From Zygnema circumcarinatum (taxonomy: Eukaryota; Streptophyta; Zygnematophyceae; Zygnematales; Zygnemataceae), in assembly GCA_037447605.1 (NCBI GenBank), contig CM074810.1, forward strand, positions 529,698 to 551,479: DNA of 21,782 nucleotides. The letters run 5' to 3'. Below are positions 11,559-21,746 of the stretch, piece after piece. Positions within the stretch are counted from its first letter, which is position 1, and every line of letters starts with the position of its first letter. The notes beneath the pieces were generated by a model. That model was not told where the DNA came from and did no database searches. It saw nothing but the letters and a program-made list of their open reading frames with translations. A program made the position numbers and the translations under genes.

Positions 11559-12733
11559 TCACCGCAAATTTCTGTCCAAAAACTCGAAAATCCTCTCCTC
11601 CATATACATCCTGTCCCTGATCCCCCTCGGCATGTGTCTCTCATCCGGAAAAATCAACAAGTCGTACTCCTTTGCAGCCGCCGTGAGCGAGTTAATGAGC
11701 CTTGCAGTGTGGCGGAAATGCACATTTTCATCGATCATTCCGTGAACCAACATGAGCCGCCCCTGGATGGACCCCACGTGATGCATAACGGAACTGCGCT
11801 CATAGATCGCGGAGTTCAGTCCCGGGAGACCCATGTACCGTTCCGTATAGTGAGTATCATAGCCGTCCCATGCAGTTACAGGGGCACCCGAAACGGCACA
11901 TTTAAAGAGGCGAGGGCATCTTGCAAGGGCCATGGCTGCCATGTAGCCGCCATAGCTCCATCCATAGATTCCTATTCTTCCGGGATCAGCTAACCCTTTA
12001 GATATGAGAAAGTGGACTCCGGTTTCTTGATCTTCCACATCCACTTGACCCATGTTTTGTTTGATCGCGCCTTCAAATTTCAAGCCTCGGCGCGCGCTTC
12101 CACGGTTGTCCAGCTGTCAGCGTACCATTGGCGGAGGGGGACAGGCAACATGGAAAGGCTTCAGTTTAACGGAGAGGAAACGGTCGCACACATGCATGAA
12201 TGGAAGGCTCGAATCCGTGAATCGAGTTCCGTGACTTCAATATTTGCTCAAAGTTAGGGTTCGTTTCAGGTTTAGGGCTTGCTTCAAGTTTAGGGTTTTG
12301 CTTGAAATTTAGGGTTTGCTTCCAACCTAGAGGGAGAGGAGAGGGAGAGGGAGAGGGAGAGGGAGAGGCTCCCACCTTCCACACGAGAATCCCGCGGCTC
12401 CGCAGATACTGCGCGCGCATGTCCACAGTGGTCATCCACGTGTTGCAGACGGTCTGCACGTGGGGCCCTCCGTACACACTCACGACCGTACGGTACGGAG
12501 GAGGCCCAAACACTTTCGGATCCGGCCTGATGCAGTCCAGAACAAAGGGTCAGGATTTAGGGTTTTAATAATTTGAAAATTGGACGAATTTTGGATTTCA
12601 ATATAAACAGCACACAGTTCTGAAGGTACCTGAAATAAGGAAGAGGGTGGGGAGGGGGAAGGGGAGGGGGAGGGGAATGGAGGAACCCAGATAGCGAGGA
12701 GACAAGTAGGAGAGAGGGAGAGAGGGGGAGAGA

Positions 12734-12779
<46 letters not shown>

Positions 12780-15700
12780 CACTCACTTGTACATGGCTCC
12801 GTAGAGCACTGTCCCATCCGCGGCATTGAGAGCCACTATCTCGGGAGGAGTGAGCTGAAGCCTCCTCACTCTCACATTGGGTGTGGGTTGCTCATATATG
12901 GGCAGCAAAACCCTCCCATCCTCCAAGGAGCAGAGAGACACGTGTGGAGGGGTTTCTAAACTGTCATGAATATCCACAAATCGCTGCAACTGATGGTCCA
13001 ACACTACCACATGTCGCCCCTTTCCATGTGTCAGTTTCTTCGGTTTCCATGCGGCAGTTCCGGGCTCCGTCACCAGTTTTGTGGAGTAGAGATGAGTCTC
13101 CAAAGGGCTTTCTAGGGTTGATGTGAAATACACAATTCCGGAATTTTCATCTACTCCTGCTACCTGCTCTACCATCCACTCTCCCTCAGTGAGAGGCCCC
13201 ACACATGCTCCCTCCTTATCATGCACATAAAGATGTCGAAATCCGGTCTTTTCACTGGCCCATATAAACCCACCAGCCAACCTCCCTACCCCTTTATGAA
13301 GCGGAGTAAAACACTCATGCAAATTCACCCAAGTGCTATTTTCCTCGACCAAAAGAAGCTTCCTTTCCCCTGTATTTGGGTCGAATTTCAGCAGTTTCAG
13401 CTTTGTCTGTTCCCTATTTTGAACTTGAGCTGTTAAACTCCCATCCGGCATCCAAGCCACCCTAGCAAGATACTCCTCCTCCTCATACAAAGGCCCCCCC
13501 AATCCACAATGCAGGTCCATCCATTGAACTTCTCCTCCCTCTGCTGAAATTACCCCCAATCTAACCTTCACATTTGCCTGCCCTGTGAAGGGATATGCAT
13601 GATCTTCCTCTGCCTCTGAACCCACACTCGGCTTCCCCTGATGCATGATGCGGAAGGCGGGAATGCCGGTAGAGTCAACCTCAGTAAAGGCCAAAAGTTT
13701 CCCATCTTGAGACCACCAAAATCCGTTCCTTCTCTCCATTTCTTCCTGGAAAAAGGCAGTAAATTTGTGCTGATTAGGTTCAAGCAAGAGAGGGAGGGGC
13801 GCGGGGAGGGAGGGAGGGGGGAAGGAGAGGGGAAGGGAGGAAGGGAGGGCGAGGGAGAGGGAGAGGGAGAGGGGGCGGGAGGGGAGTGAGAGGGAGTGGA
13901 GAGGGAGAGGGAGAGGGAGAGGGTGAGGGAGAGGGAGAGGGACAGGGAGAGGGGGGCAGTAGGGGAGGGAGGAAGGGAGGGAGACGGGGGCAGAGGGGGA
14001 GGGGGAGGGAGAGGGGGCAGGGGGAGGGGAGGGAGATCCTAATCAGGAACTCAATTAGGGGTTCAAGATATCCTAAGATTGTGGATTTTGAGAGTGGTTT
14101 GGTCCGTGACAGCTCACCTGGGCAATATATTCTGCAAGTCCATGTGTCTGCAGAGAAAGAAAAATAGGAAAGAAAAGGAAGAGAGAAACCACTTCCAATG
14201 AGTCAAGTCGCTCAGAATTTGGGTGAAACTTTTGCAAACTTAAATACTATTTCGTGTCACGTCTCATCGCATCACCAGAAATTGGTCTAATCGATGTGTA
14301 GCTAAGCTCTCTCCTCCCCACGCTCTCTGCTTAACATACTCTCGCTTCTCCCCCCCGTTCCCCACTTTTCCCACTCCTCCCTCCCTCCCCCCCCTCGCTC
14401 CTTCTCCTCCTCCTCATCAACCCCCCCCGTTCCCCATCTTCCCCACTCCTCTCCCCCTCCATCCCTTTTCTCCCCCCCCCACACCTTCCCCTTTGCCCCC
14501 CCCCCCCTCTCTCTCCCTCCCCCTCCCCTCTGGGCCTCCCCCTCCCCCCCCCTTCCCCTTTGGACTTCCCCCTCCCCACCCATTACCCTTTGGACCTCCC
14601 CCTCCTCCTCCCACCCCTTCCCCTTTAAGCCTCCCCCTCATCTTCTCCTTTGTGCCGCCCCCTCTCCCTCCCGCCCCCTCCCCTCCCTCTCCCCCCCCCT
14701 CACCGTGCCCAGCCTCTTCGCCCCGAAGGTGAGTTGCCGCGGGTCCCCCTCCCCCCCCGGCACGACGCAGAGCTCGTCGTCCCTCACGAAGGCGACCGCC
14801 CCCCCGTCGGGCGCCATCTGCGGGTCGAGGAGGGGCGCGCCCGCGGAGGCCGCCACGCGCAGCCGCAGCTCCGCGCCGGGACCGTCCTGGACGTAGATCT
14901 GAGGGAGGGCCGGAATATGGAGAATGGAGAATGGTGAATGGTGAATGGAGAATGGAGAATGGAGAATGATGAATGGAGAATGGGGACACATCAGGGCCTA
15001 GGTATGGTTTTTGTTGATTAGTTTTGAGTTTTATGATAGTTTTTGACGTTTCGTTGATGGAATGGGGAGGGGTTGGGTCTGGACAGCGGAATCGCAGTTC
15101 ATAGGGAGGGTTCTGGGGATTTATTCACGGGTTTGGTTCTTGATAGTGGGTCCGGGGGAAGGTTTTGGGATTAGGGGGAGGAGGTAGGGGTGGGGGTTGG
15201 GGGGGGAAGAGCAAGGGAGGGAATAAATATGGGTTTGAATTTCGTGTTGATTTTGATGAGCATTAATAGAATTTCGATAGAGGTCAACATGGTGGATCTC
15301 CAATACTCCCAAAAGAGGGAAATGTTAAGACTCTGCATCCCCACTTCGGAAGCCTTTGCTTCTCTGTTCCTTTTAAAAGTAATACATTCACAAGCTTCAC
15401 TAGGGTGAGCTAAAAAAATAACATAAAGGATACTAAGAAAGGACTAGTTTATCTTACTAAAACTTGGACAAGTAACGACCCACAAACAATAAAGAATCAA
15501 AGAAAGACCATAGAGTCAGAGCAGAAAAGGTCATGCAAACCAGGCAAACACCAAACTGAACCTAGACAGCCTCTGGGCCAACTGCAGACCAAAAACAGAC
15601 CGGATCCCGCCCAGGATAAGCCCCAATTGTTCCAAAAACTTGTCGAAAAGAAACCCACACGCAATCCCAACCAAATCAAAATGCAGAGAGAGAGAGAGAG

Positions 15701-16367
15701 AGAGGGGAGGAGAGAGAGAGAGGGAGAGAAAGAACCCAAATGGAGAAAGGCTCACCCCCCCGGGCAGCGGCACCAAAATTCTCGCGACGGCCCCATTCTT
15801 CGACCAGTCGTAGCGCGTCACCCCCAGCCCCCTCTCCCTCAGCCTCTCCCTCCTGAGCTTCTCCGCAGTGGAGATATTCCCTTCATCCACTCCCCCTCCG
15901 GGAGGAGTCACCAGCAGCCTCTGCTGCCTTGTTTTCGGGTCAAACGAAAAGAGTTTCCTGCTTAGAGTTCCCTCCGGAGAAAAGAGATAAGAAATAATTT
16001 TATCATCCGGACTGAAACTCACAGCAGCAGGAGCCACATAGCCAGGAAGTGGGTGCTGCACAATGTCTTCCACAGGGAAGCGGCGGAGGTCTTTATCTGG
16101 GAGAGAATTGGAAGAGGAGGGAGAGGGAGAGGGGGAGGAGGAAGGGAGAGGGATGGAGGGGGCGGCGAAGGGTGACGGGGAGGAGGTGGGGTAGGGAGTG
16201 AGGGGCAGGGAGGAGGGGCGGGGAAGGGAGGTTGGAGGAGGAGGGATGGAGAGGGAGGGAGCAGGGGAGGGGAGGGGGAGGGAGGGAGAGGGAGAGGAAG
16301 AGGCAGAGAGGGAGTGGGAGGGGGAGGGGGAGGGGGTGACTTGGCTGTCTAGAGCAGTGAGTGTCAT
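11559..16367 (-). CDS. Dipeptidyl peptidase IV-family serine protease (S9B), plant type, complete
   Basis: S9B enzymes remove N-terminal dipeptides, preferring proline or alanine at position two. Exons: 16367-15756, 14898-14704, 14147-14118, 13745-12787, 12526-12376, 12113-11559. All are GT-AG and phase-consistent, giving 833 residues. A Ser/Pro-rich N-terminus (about 12-110) encoded by microsatellite precedes the conserved start [12 protein letters not shown]. The beta-propeller carries [26 protein letters not shown], the substrate-binding EEMERRNG (E280, E281) and GFWWSQDG. The hydrolase domain has VYGGP (617-620), the nucleophile motif GWSYGGY (S702), [12 protein letters not shown] (D777) and DERHMPR (H809), so the catalytic triad is intact. 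No signal peptide or membrane anchor is evident, which suggests a soluble, DPP8/9-like location. The start is the first in-frame ATG. It is divergent from the RRM gene at 17382 and shares its promoter region. Confidence 0.93.
12252..12326. repeat. Four telo-box-like repeats of about 19 bp in the last DPP intron
   Basis: Units resembling TTTAGGGTTTGCTTCAAG repeat four times with small changes. They lie inside the intron between exons 12526-12376 and 12113-11559. A (GGGAGA)n tract at 12330-12368 lies between them and the donor. Confidence 0.8.
12640..12780. repeat. GA/GGGAGA microsatellite at the start of a DPP intron
   Basis: GA-rich tract, pure GA at 12738-12771. On the sense strand it is CT beginning about 10 nt after the donor at 12786. 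Confidence 0.9.
13785..14035. repeat. GGGAGA/GGGAGG microsatellite in a DPP intron
   Basis: Purine-only tract in the intron between the microexon (14147-14118) and the large exon starting at 13745. On the sense strand it is CT-rich and lies upstream of the acceptor. Confidence 0.9.
14118..14147 (-). other. 30-nt microexon of the DPP gene (exon 3)
   Basis: Flanked by acceptor TTTCTCTGCAG and donor GTGAGC on the minus strand. It encodes [10 protein letters not shown], phase 0 on both sides. This segment is conserved in the family just before the EE motif, which opens the next exon. Without it the protein would lack that segment but remain in frame. Confidence 0.9.
14340..14700. repeat. C-rich (CCCCCT/CCTCC) tract in a DPP intron
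   Basis: Long C-runs and a repeated unit of about 37 bp with CTTCCCCTTTG and similar cores between 14480 and 14655. On the sense strand it is G-rich and starts a few bases after the donor at 14703. It could form G-quadruplex structures. Open frames here are composition artefacts. Confidence 0.85.
14921..14985. repeat. 7-bp tandem repeat (GAATGGA/GAATGGT)
   Basis: About nine units of GAATGG plus one variable base, just upstream (sense strand) of the acceptor for the DPP exon at 14898. The sense strand is CCATTCN, helping to make a pyrimidine-rich acceptor region. Confidence 0.9.
14986..15755. other. Rest of DPP intron 1
   Basis: Intron sequence between exon 1 (donor 15755) and exon 2 (14898). 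It holds a GA tract at 15684-15730 next to the donor and otherwise mixed sequence. No gene recognised; the open frames are short. Confidence 0.7.
16105..16340. repeat. GGGAGA/GGAGGG tract coding the Ser/Pro-rich N-terminus of DPP
   Basis: Purine-rich on the plus strand. Read on minus it gives SPSPS, PLPS and SSSPSPS repeats within exon 1. It stays open in frame for the whole exon, so it is kept as coding. A start downstream of it cannot be excluded. Confidence 0.7.
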
Positions 16368-17142
16368 TCTCGGAAATTTTAGGGTTTGAATTTTGAGGTA
16401 GCGGTCAGACGGAAAACATTTTGGGTTTTGGGGGAGAAGCAGAGCATAGAAACGTTCAGCTATCAATTAGGGTTTGAAAAGAGGGGGGGAAACGGATTTC
16501 TATGGGAAAGAAGGTAATGAGCCTATCGCATAAGCGGATAACTGAAGCGCTAGAATTCCCAAAATCTCTCTCCCTCTCCTTTCCTTTATACCACTTTCTC
16601 TCTCTCTCTTCTCTCTGCTCCGCCTCCCACACATGCAAACCCTAAAAACCCTAAAAGGTTCTCAAAACCGGGAAATCTCCGCAGACATGCTTCTATTTTC
16701 AATGAAATTCAAAATTAGAAGTGAAATTTGGACTCTTTTGACCAAATTACGGCGCCCCACATCACGCTTTCTGCCCTCCTCCTCCGCGAGGTGAAGGTAA
16801 CAGGTGGCAGGGAGACAGACCGCGAGTAGTTAACTGCCCAGCGGCTCACCCCTTCGCCTTTCAAACCCTAATCTGTCACGTCACGAGTGCTGTCCCGTCA
16901 CGTTGTGTCACGGCACGTCACGTCACAATTATCGATACGACGATATCGTATCGCATTTTTCGTATTTTTACGGATCGAGATATTTCTTTTATTGTATCGA
17001 GATATCACGAGATATGTCGTGTTTTTACCGTTTATCATATATAGACACGTGACATGACATGACGTGACGTGACGTGACGTGACGTGAGCCAATGAGCCAT
17101 ACAGCTTTCTTCGGGAACCATCCTCCGCCCTTCTCTCTCTCA

Positions 17143-17174
<32 letters not shown>

Positions 17175-17381
17175 GTCTCGCACACACACACACACACACA
17201 CACAGTGGCGGGCCAGGTACACACATTGCTTTGCTGTGCTTCATTGAGATGCCTCCCTCGGTGATCTGACAGCTCGCAAGCTCACTCCAGTGGTAGGGTT
17301 AGGGTTAGGGTTAGAGTTAGACTTAGGGTTAGGGTTTGGACTCCCCACTTCCTCCCTCGGTTGGAGGGGCCTTCTTCTCCG
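16368..17381. promoter_or_regulatory. Divergent promoter region between the DPP and RRM genes
   Basis: About 1 kb between head-to-head genes. Two abutting telo-boxes (AAACCCTAA) lie at 16637-16645 and 16646-16654, a third at 16863-16871, and the reverse form TTAGGGTTTG near 16379 and 16467. A CT tract and (CA)n lie at 17130-17204. A short TTAGGG array spans 17292-17338, 40-90 bp before the RRM gene's ATG. Telo-boxes are common in promoters of plant translation and growth genes. Regulation here is inferred. Confidence 0.6.
16872..17090. repeat. Inverted CACGTCA/TGACGTG arrays around an ATATCG-rich core
   Basis: TCACGTCAC-type motifs at 16876-16925 and a tandem ACGTG array at 17044-17088 are reverse complements in type. 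They flank a core at 16928-17043 with CGATACGACGATATCGTATCG and several CGAGATAT motifs. The layout resembles a small palindromic (MITE-like) element, but no target-site duplication was established. Confidence 0.55.
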
Positions 17382-20300
17382 ATGGGGGACCGCACGATAT
17401 ATGTGGGAAATGTTGCGGCGGAACTGAACGAACTGACGCTCCATGCGCTCTTCGCGCACTGCGGGACAGTCACTCAAGTCCGCCTCGCAGGGTGCGAGTC
17501 TCCCTCTCTCAGCCATGGCTGCTGGGATGCGCGCGTCTTCTTAGAGAATTTGATTTGCAGCAACCAATGGGGGTTCTGTTTTGTTTGATTACAAGTTCAA
17601 GATTTTTGGGTCACAGAGAGAGAGAAGGGCAGAAAAGGGTGTGGAGTGAGGGGAAGAGAGAGAGGGCGAGAGAGAGAGAGAGAGAGACGGAGAGGGAGAG
17701 ACGGAGAGGGAGAGAGATGTGCACATCTGACAGCTGGTGGCGGAGCGGCGCAGAGACCCGAGCTTCAACGCGCGGTTTGCGTTTGTTGAGTTCGCCGAGG
17801 CGAGCATGGCCCACACCGCGTGCCTGCTCAGCGGCCTCACCATCGCCGACCGCCCGCTCAAAATCTCAATGTCTAAGGGCTCTTCCGCCAGCACGCCCGC
17901 ATCGCCTGTGGGCCCTTTCTCCTCACATTCGCTGACGGGCTTGGAGGGGGAGGGAAGGGGAGGGAGGGGGAGGAGGAGGAGGGAGGGAGAGGAGGGGGAG
18001 GAGGGGGAGGGAGAGGGAGGAGGGGGAGGAGGGGGAGGGAGGGGGAGGAAGGGGGAGGTGGGGGAGGGACGGGGAGGTGGGGGAGGGACGGGGAGGAGGG
18101 GGGAAGAGGGAGGGGGGAGTGGCTCTGGAGTTTAGTTTTGGCCTTTTAAGGATTCACATTTGGTTTTCGTTTTCTTGTTTAACGTTTTTCCCGTTTAATT
18201 GGTGTATTTTGGTCTTTGTAGGCTTTGAAGTTTCGGAGTTTCGGTGTTTTTAGCCTAGCCTTGTTTTGAATTCTGTGTGTTTTGCTTTGTTAAGGGTTTC
18301 CAAATTTTACCCTAAGCGTAACCCTAACGTTAACTTCAACCAAACCGAACCCAAGTCTAACTTCGATTCTAGGCCTTCTTCTTACCTTAAACCTGATCCC
18401 ATCCCCCTAATTCCAACCTCCCTCGCTCCCTATATCCCTCCCCTACACGCACTCTTCCCTCTGTTGTCCTATTTCTCCCTCTCCAACACTTACTCCTACC
18501 TCAACCTCAGCCTAACCTTAACTCTGCCTCAACCTAACTCTAACCCAAACCCTTTTTTCGGGGGAATTATTTCACCTACCCCTATTCCTTAACCTTACCC
18601 CAATTCTACCCCAACTCCCATACAGAATGTGCAATTACCTTCACGAGGAGCGAATTATGGAACTGGTTTCGGTTCAGGAGGGGGAGCTACAAAGCGGCAA
18701 GACCCGGATCGAATCGCTAAAACCATTCATATTGGAGGAGTAGATTCTCAGGTACCTTCTAGAAATCCAAAAATCCCCCAAATTCTCAAACCGTAAAATC
18801 GTGAAACCCGAATTCCTCTATTTCCAGAAGCTTATTATCTAATCAACAACCAATTAATTAACTAAAGCAGTTAAAAGAAAAAAACCTCAAAATTAATTTA
18901 AAGTTTGAGCGTTGTTCTGTGAATGTAAGCAGGTTTCTGAGGTGCATCTAGTGCAGTACTTCAGCGTGTGTGGACCCGTCGTGGGTGTGCGCATATCCGG
19001 AGAGTCTAGTCCGCGCTTTGCGTGGGTCGAGTTCTCGTCGCGAGAAGCGGCGCTTGCAGCACTCAGTCTCGACGGACAGGAGCTCGGGAGCCAAACTCTC
19101 AGGTGAGGGAGGAGAGGGAGGAGTGGGAGGAGAGGGAGGAGTGGGAGGAGAGGGAGGAGAGGGAGGAGTGGGAGGAGAGGGAGGAGTGGGAGGAGTGGGA
19201 GGAGAGGGAGTGGGAGGAGAGGGAGGAGTGGGAGGAGAGTGGGAGGAGAGGGAGGAGTGGGAGGAGTGGGAGGAGAGGGAGGAGTGGGAGGAGGGGGAGG
19301 GGTGGGAGGGGTGGGAGGGGCGGGAGGAGTGGGAGGCGTGGGAGGAGAGGGAGGAGTGGGAGGAGTGGGAGGAGTGGGAGGAGTGGGAGGAGTGGGAGGA
19401 GTGGGAGGAGAGGGAGGAGTGGGAGGAGTGGGAGGAGTGGGAGGAGTGGGAGGAGAGGGAGGAGTGGGAGGAGTGGGAGGAGTGGGAGGAGTGGGAGGAG
19501 TGGGAGGAGTGGGGAGGAGTGGGAGGAGTGGGAGGAGAGGGAGGAGTGGGAGGAGAGGGAGGAGAGGGAGGAGTGGGAGGAGAGGGAGGAGTGGGAGGAG
19601 TGAGAGGACTGTGAGCAGTGGGAGGAGTGGTAGGAGTGGTAGGAGTTGGTGAGCAGGTGGAGGAGGGAGGAGTGGGAGGAGAGGGAGGAGTGGGAGGAGT
19701 GGGAGGAGTGGGAGGGGTGGGAGGAGTGGGAGGAGTGGGAGGGGTGGGAGGAGTGGGAGGAGTGGAGTGGGAGTGTTGTGGGAGGAGTGGAAGGGGTGAG
19801 AGAGTTGGGATGAATGGGAGGGTTGTGGGAGAAGATTTTCTGGAATTTGCTTTGGACGAGCAGACACTAGTTGTGGGCTTGAATGGATGTTGGTAATGTT
19901 GGTGGTGGTCCTTGTTCTGAGCTTGACCTTGATGTTGATCTTGATCTTGATCTTGATCGGCCTTTGTATTGGGTGAACTTTAACCTCAGATTGGCCATGA
20001 TCTTGAGGTCGGTCGTGATCTTGGTTGCTGGCCTTGATATTGGGTTTTGGTGATTTTGAGGTTGATGTTAATCTTGGTGTTGATGTTGATGTTTACTTGA
20101 GATGGGTTGGATTATCTGCAGAATAAGTCCAAGCAAATCAGCAATTCAGACAAACGCGCTCGTGACATTGCTTCCGCGAACGAAGCAGCAGGAAATCGCT
20201 TCTACTGTGCACGTTGGAGGGGTACCTCCAACGGTAGGTGGGAGAGGGGAGGGAGAGGGAGAGGGAGGGAGAGGGGAAAGGTGTTAAGCTTGCGAATGAG

Positions 20301-21746
20301 AGGAGAGAGGGGTATTCGAAAGCAGGAGGGAGAGAGAGGGGATGAGAAGGGCGGCGGGAGAGGAGGGAGAGCCTAGTGTGTGGAGGAAAAAATATTTTCT
20401 CGCAAAACTTGTAAATCCCTCACTGGGTTTTTGCATTTTAGGGATTTTTGCTGAATAATTGTTTACCGTTTCTATGTCTTACAGCTCAAGAGTGACCATT
20501 TTTTCCAATGTTAAATTAGTCATTTTCTTACGGAAGTCAAAGGTTCTGGTTATTAACCAAGAAGGTTTAGAAAGTATGTAGTTTTAACTGTTCCGTTATT
20601 AGCATCCACAATGTATTGAAAGAAAAAGGGATTTTACGCACCTCGAAAGCCCTATCTATAATTTTCTTTTTCTCTCTTTTTTTCGAATGCGCCGAGTCTA
20701 TTTCAAGCAGACTTCGGAGGAGGACCTTCATCGGTTTTTTAGCTCAAACTGCGGAAAAATTCGAAGATTAGCAATTTCAGGAGATAATTCCCAAGTAACC
20801 CGAGCGGCGTTTGTGGAATTTGAATTACCTTTGGGAGCTGCAATGGCGTTAAATCTCGCAGGAACTCCGTTCAACGGAAGTACGTTACGGTGAGATAGAA
20901 CAGTTCTCTCTCCCTTATGAGACTCTTTTAAAATGTAATCCCTCAATTTCTTGTCACTAAATATTCCGTTTCCACATTTCTGCAGGGTCACGCGTGCGAA
21001 GACCCCCATGCAGTCTCCCTCTCCCTCGTCCCCTCCCTCTCTCTCTGACGCACACACTCCCGCAACCTCTGCAAATGCAGTTCCTCTCCCTTCCCCTCCC
21101 TCTCCCACTCCTCCTACCCATTCCTCCAACGGAGCTACAACCATTATAGAAATTGGGTCCACATTTGAGCCTCCTCCCTCTATCGATAATCCGGCTCCTA
21201 CTTCCGTACCAATTAATTCCAATTCTAGCCCTATATCCCTAGCAGGCCCCTCCCCCTCACCTTCTAGCTACCACTCAGAGCCCAGAAAAGTAAATTCTGA
21301 GTTTTGGGGAGATGTGAATACGAGTGTGGAATATCCGCCCGCGTCAAGTCCTCGTTCACACGATGCGAACACGGCTCCGAATTGTCCTGCTCCGTCGATC
21401 ACTCCTGTGGCAGAGGGAGAGGAGACGGAGGGAGAAGGCCAACCGGCAGGGTGGGGAGAATTTTCCAAGGAATCGTCGTATTATGGTAACGGTTTTCCAT
21501 TAAACTGCTCTTTATTTATGTTTTTGAGTTTCTGGAATTTTCCCTTCTGTCTTTGGCTATCAATGGGCCTACTTTTTTGTCGTTTCCAGAGCGGGAAAAC
21601 CACTGGAAAATGGGTCTGTTCTGAAATGTAGGACTATCATGTCTCTGCTCTATGTGGGGTTCTACGTTGCAGTCACGGACGTGCAGGGCAATAAGCGGAC
21701 ATCGGAGGACTATCCGCAGAGTGACAAGCGGCAGCGATGGGCGTAG
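17382..21746 (+). CDS. Three-RRM RNA-binding protein, CID/SREK1-like, nine exons
   Basis: RRM proteins of this type bind RNA and act in mRNA processing or translation. Exons: 17382-17491, 17754-17907, 18626-18751, 18933-19102, 20122-20233, 20711-20889, 20986-21485, 21590-21613, 21673-21746. Phase holds throughout, giving 482 residues. Each RRM is split by an intron at an equivalent place. RRM1 has TIYVGNV (5-11) and RFAFVEF (44-50). RRM2 has TIHIGGV (121-127) and RFAWVEF (158-164). RRM3 has TVHVGGV (215-221) and RAAFVEF (255-261). The linker RISPSKSAIQTN (187-198) resembles that of plant CID-type PABP interactors and SREK1. The tail is Ser/Pro-rich and ends in a basic KRQRWA. Less certain are the end of exon 2 (weak donor at 17908, with alternatives near 18057) and the 24-nt exon 8. 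No PAM2 motif is seen. Confidence 0.85.
17615..17720. repeat. GA microsatellite in RRM-gene intron 1
   Basis: GA dinucleotides with GACGGAGAGGGAGA variants, between exons 17382-17491 and 17754-17907. Confidence 0.9.
17940..18120. repeat. GGGAGG tract at the 5' end of RRM-gene intron 2
   Basis: Purine-only tract starting about 30 nt after the preferred donor at 17908. The frame stays open through it, so exon 2 could extend into it, ending at a GAG before GTGGGG near 18057. Confidence 0.85.
18300..18620. repeat. Degenerate CCCTAA/CCTAAC-rich stretch in RRM-gene intron 2
   Basis: Scattered AACCCTAA, AACCTTA and CCTAACC motifs, much more diverged than the array at 2920-3222. It is pyrimidine-rich and leads to the acceptor at 18625. 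Confidence 0.65.
19103..19800. repeat. 9-bp GGAGTGGGA/GGAGAGGGA satellite in RRM-gene intron 4
   Basis: About 70 units of a 9-bp repeat, beginning right at the donor (GTGAGGGAGGAG). It is open over long stretches in several frames on both strands, giving EEW/GVGG or PLLP/PTPP repeats. It is treated as intron because the exons on either side join cleanly. Confidence 0.92.
19905..20100. repeat. Degenerate CTTGAT/TGTTGA repeat in RRM-gene intron 4
   Basis: Hexamer-like CTTGAT units are clearest at 19924-19960 and again as TTGATGTTGATG near 20060-20095, just before the acceptor at 20121. Confidence 0.75.
20236..20372. repeat. GGGAGA tract at the 5' end of RRM-gene intron 5
   Basis: GA-rich sequence starting 2 nt after the GT of the donor (20234) and fading by about 20370. 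The rest of the intron to 20710 is A/T-rich with no gene. Confidence 0.85.
21590..21613 (+). other. Probable 24-nt microexon of the RRM gene (exon 8)
   Basis: Acceptor CGTTTCCAG and a weaker donor GTCTGT. It joins a phase-1 exon end (21485) to a phase-1 acceptor (21673) and yields YYERENHWKMVTDV. Skipping it keeps the frame because 24 is divisible by three. Confidence 0.65.

Noticed and set aside
11379-11993. 204-codon plus-strand ORF
   Set aside because: Overlaps antisense to the catalytic exon of DPP, which carries the Ser-Asp-His triad. The ORF has no family features.
14417-14991. 190-codon Gly/Arg-rich minus-strand ORF
   Set aside because: Out-of-frame reading of DPP exon 2 plus the G-rich intron. 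The frame encoding [11 protein letters not shown] is the real one.
18893-19867. 324-codon minus-strand ORF rich in PTPP and PLLP
   Set aside because: Antisense to an intronic 9-bp satellite and two real exon edges. Its length reflects the repeat period, not a protein.
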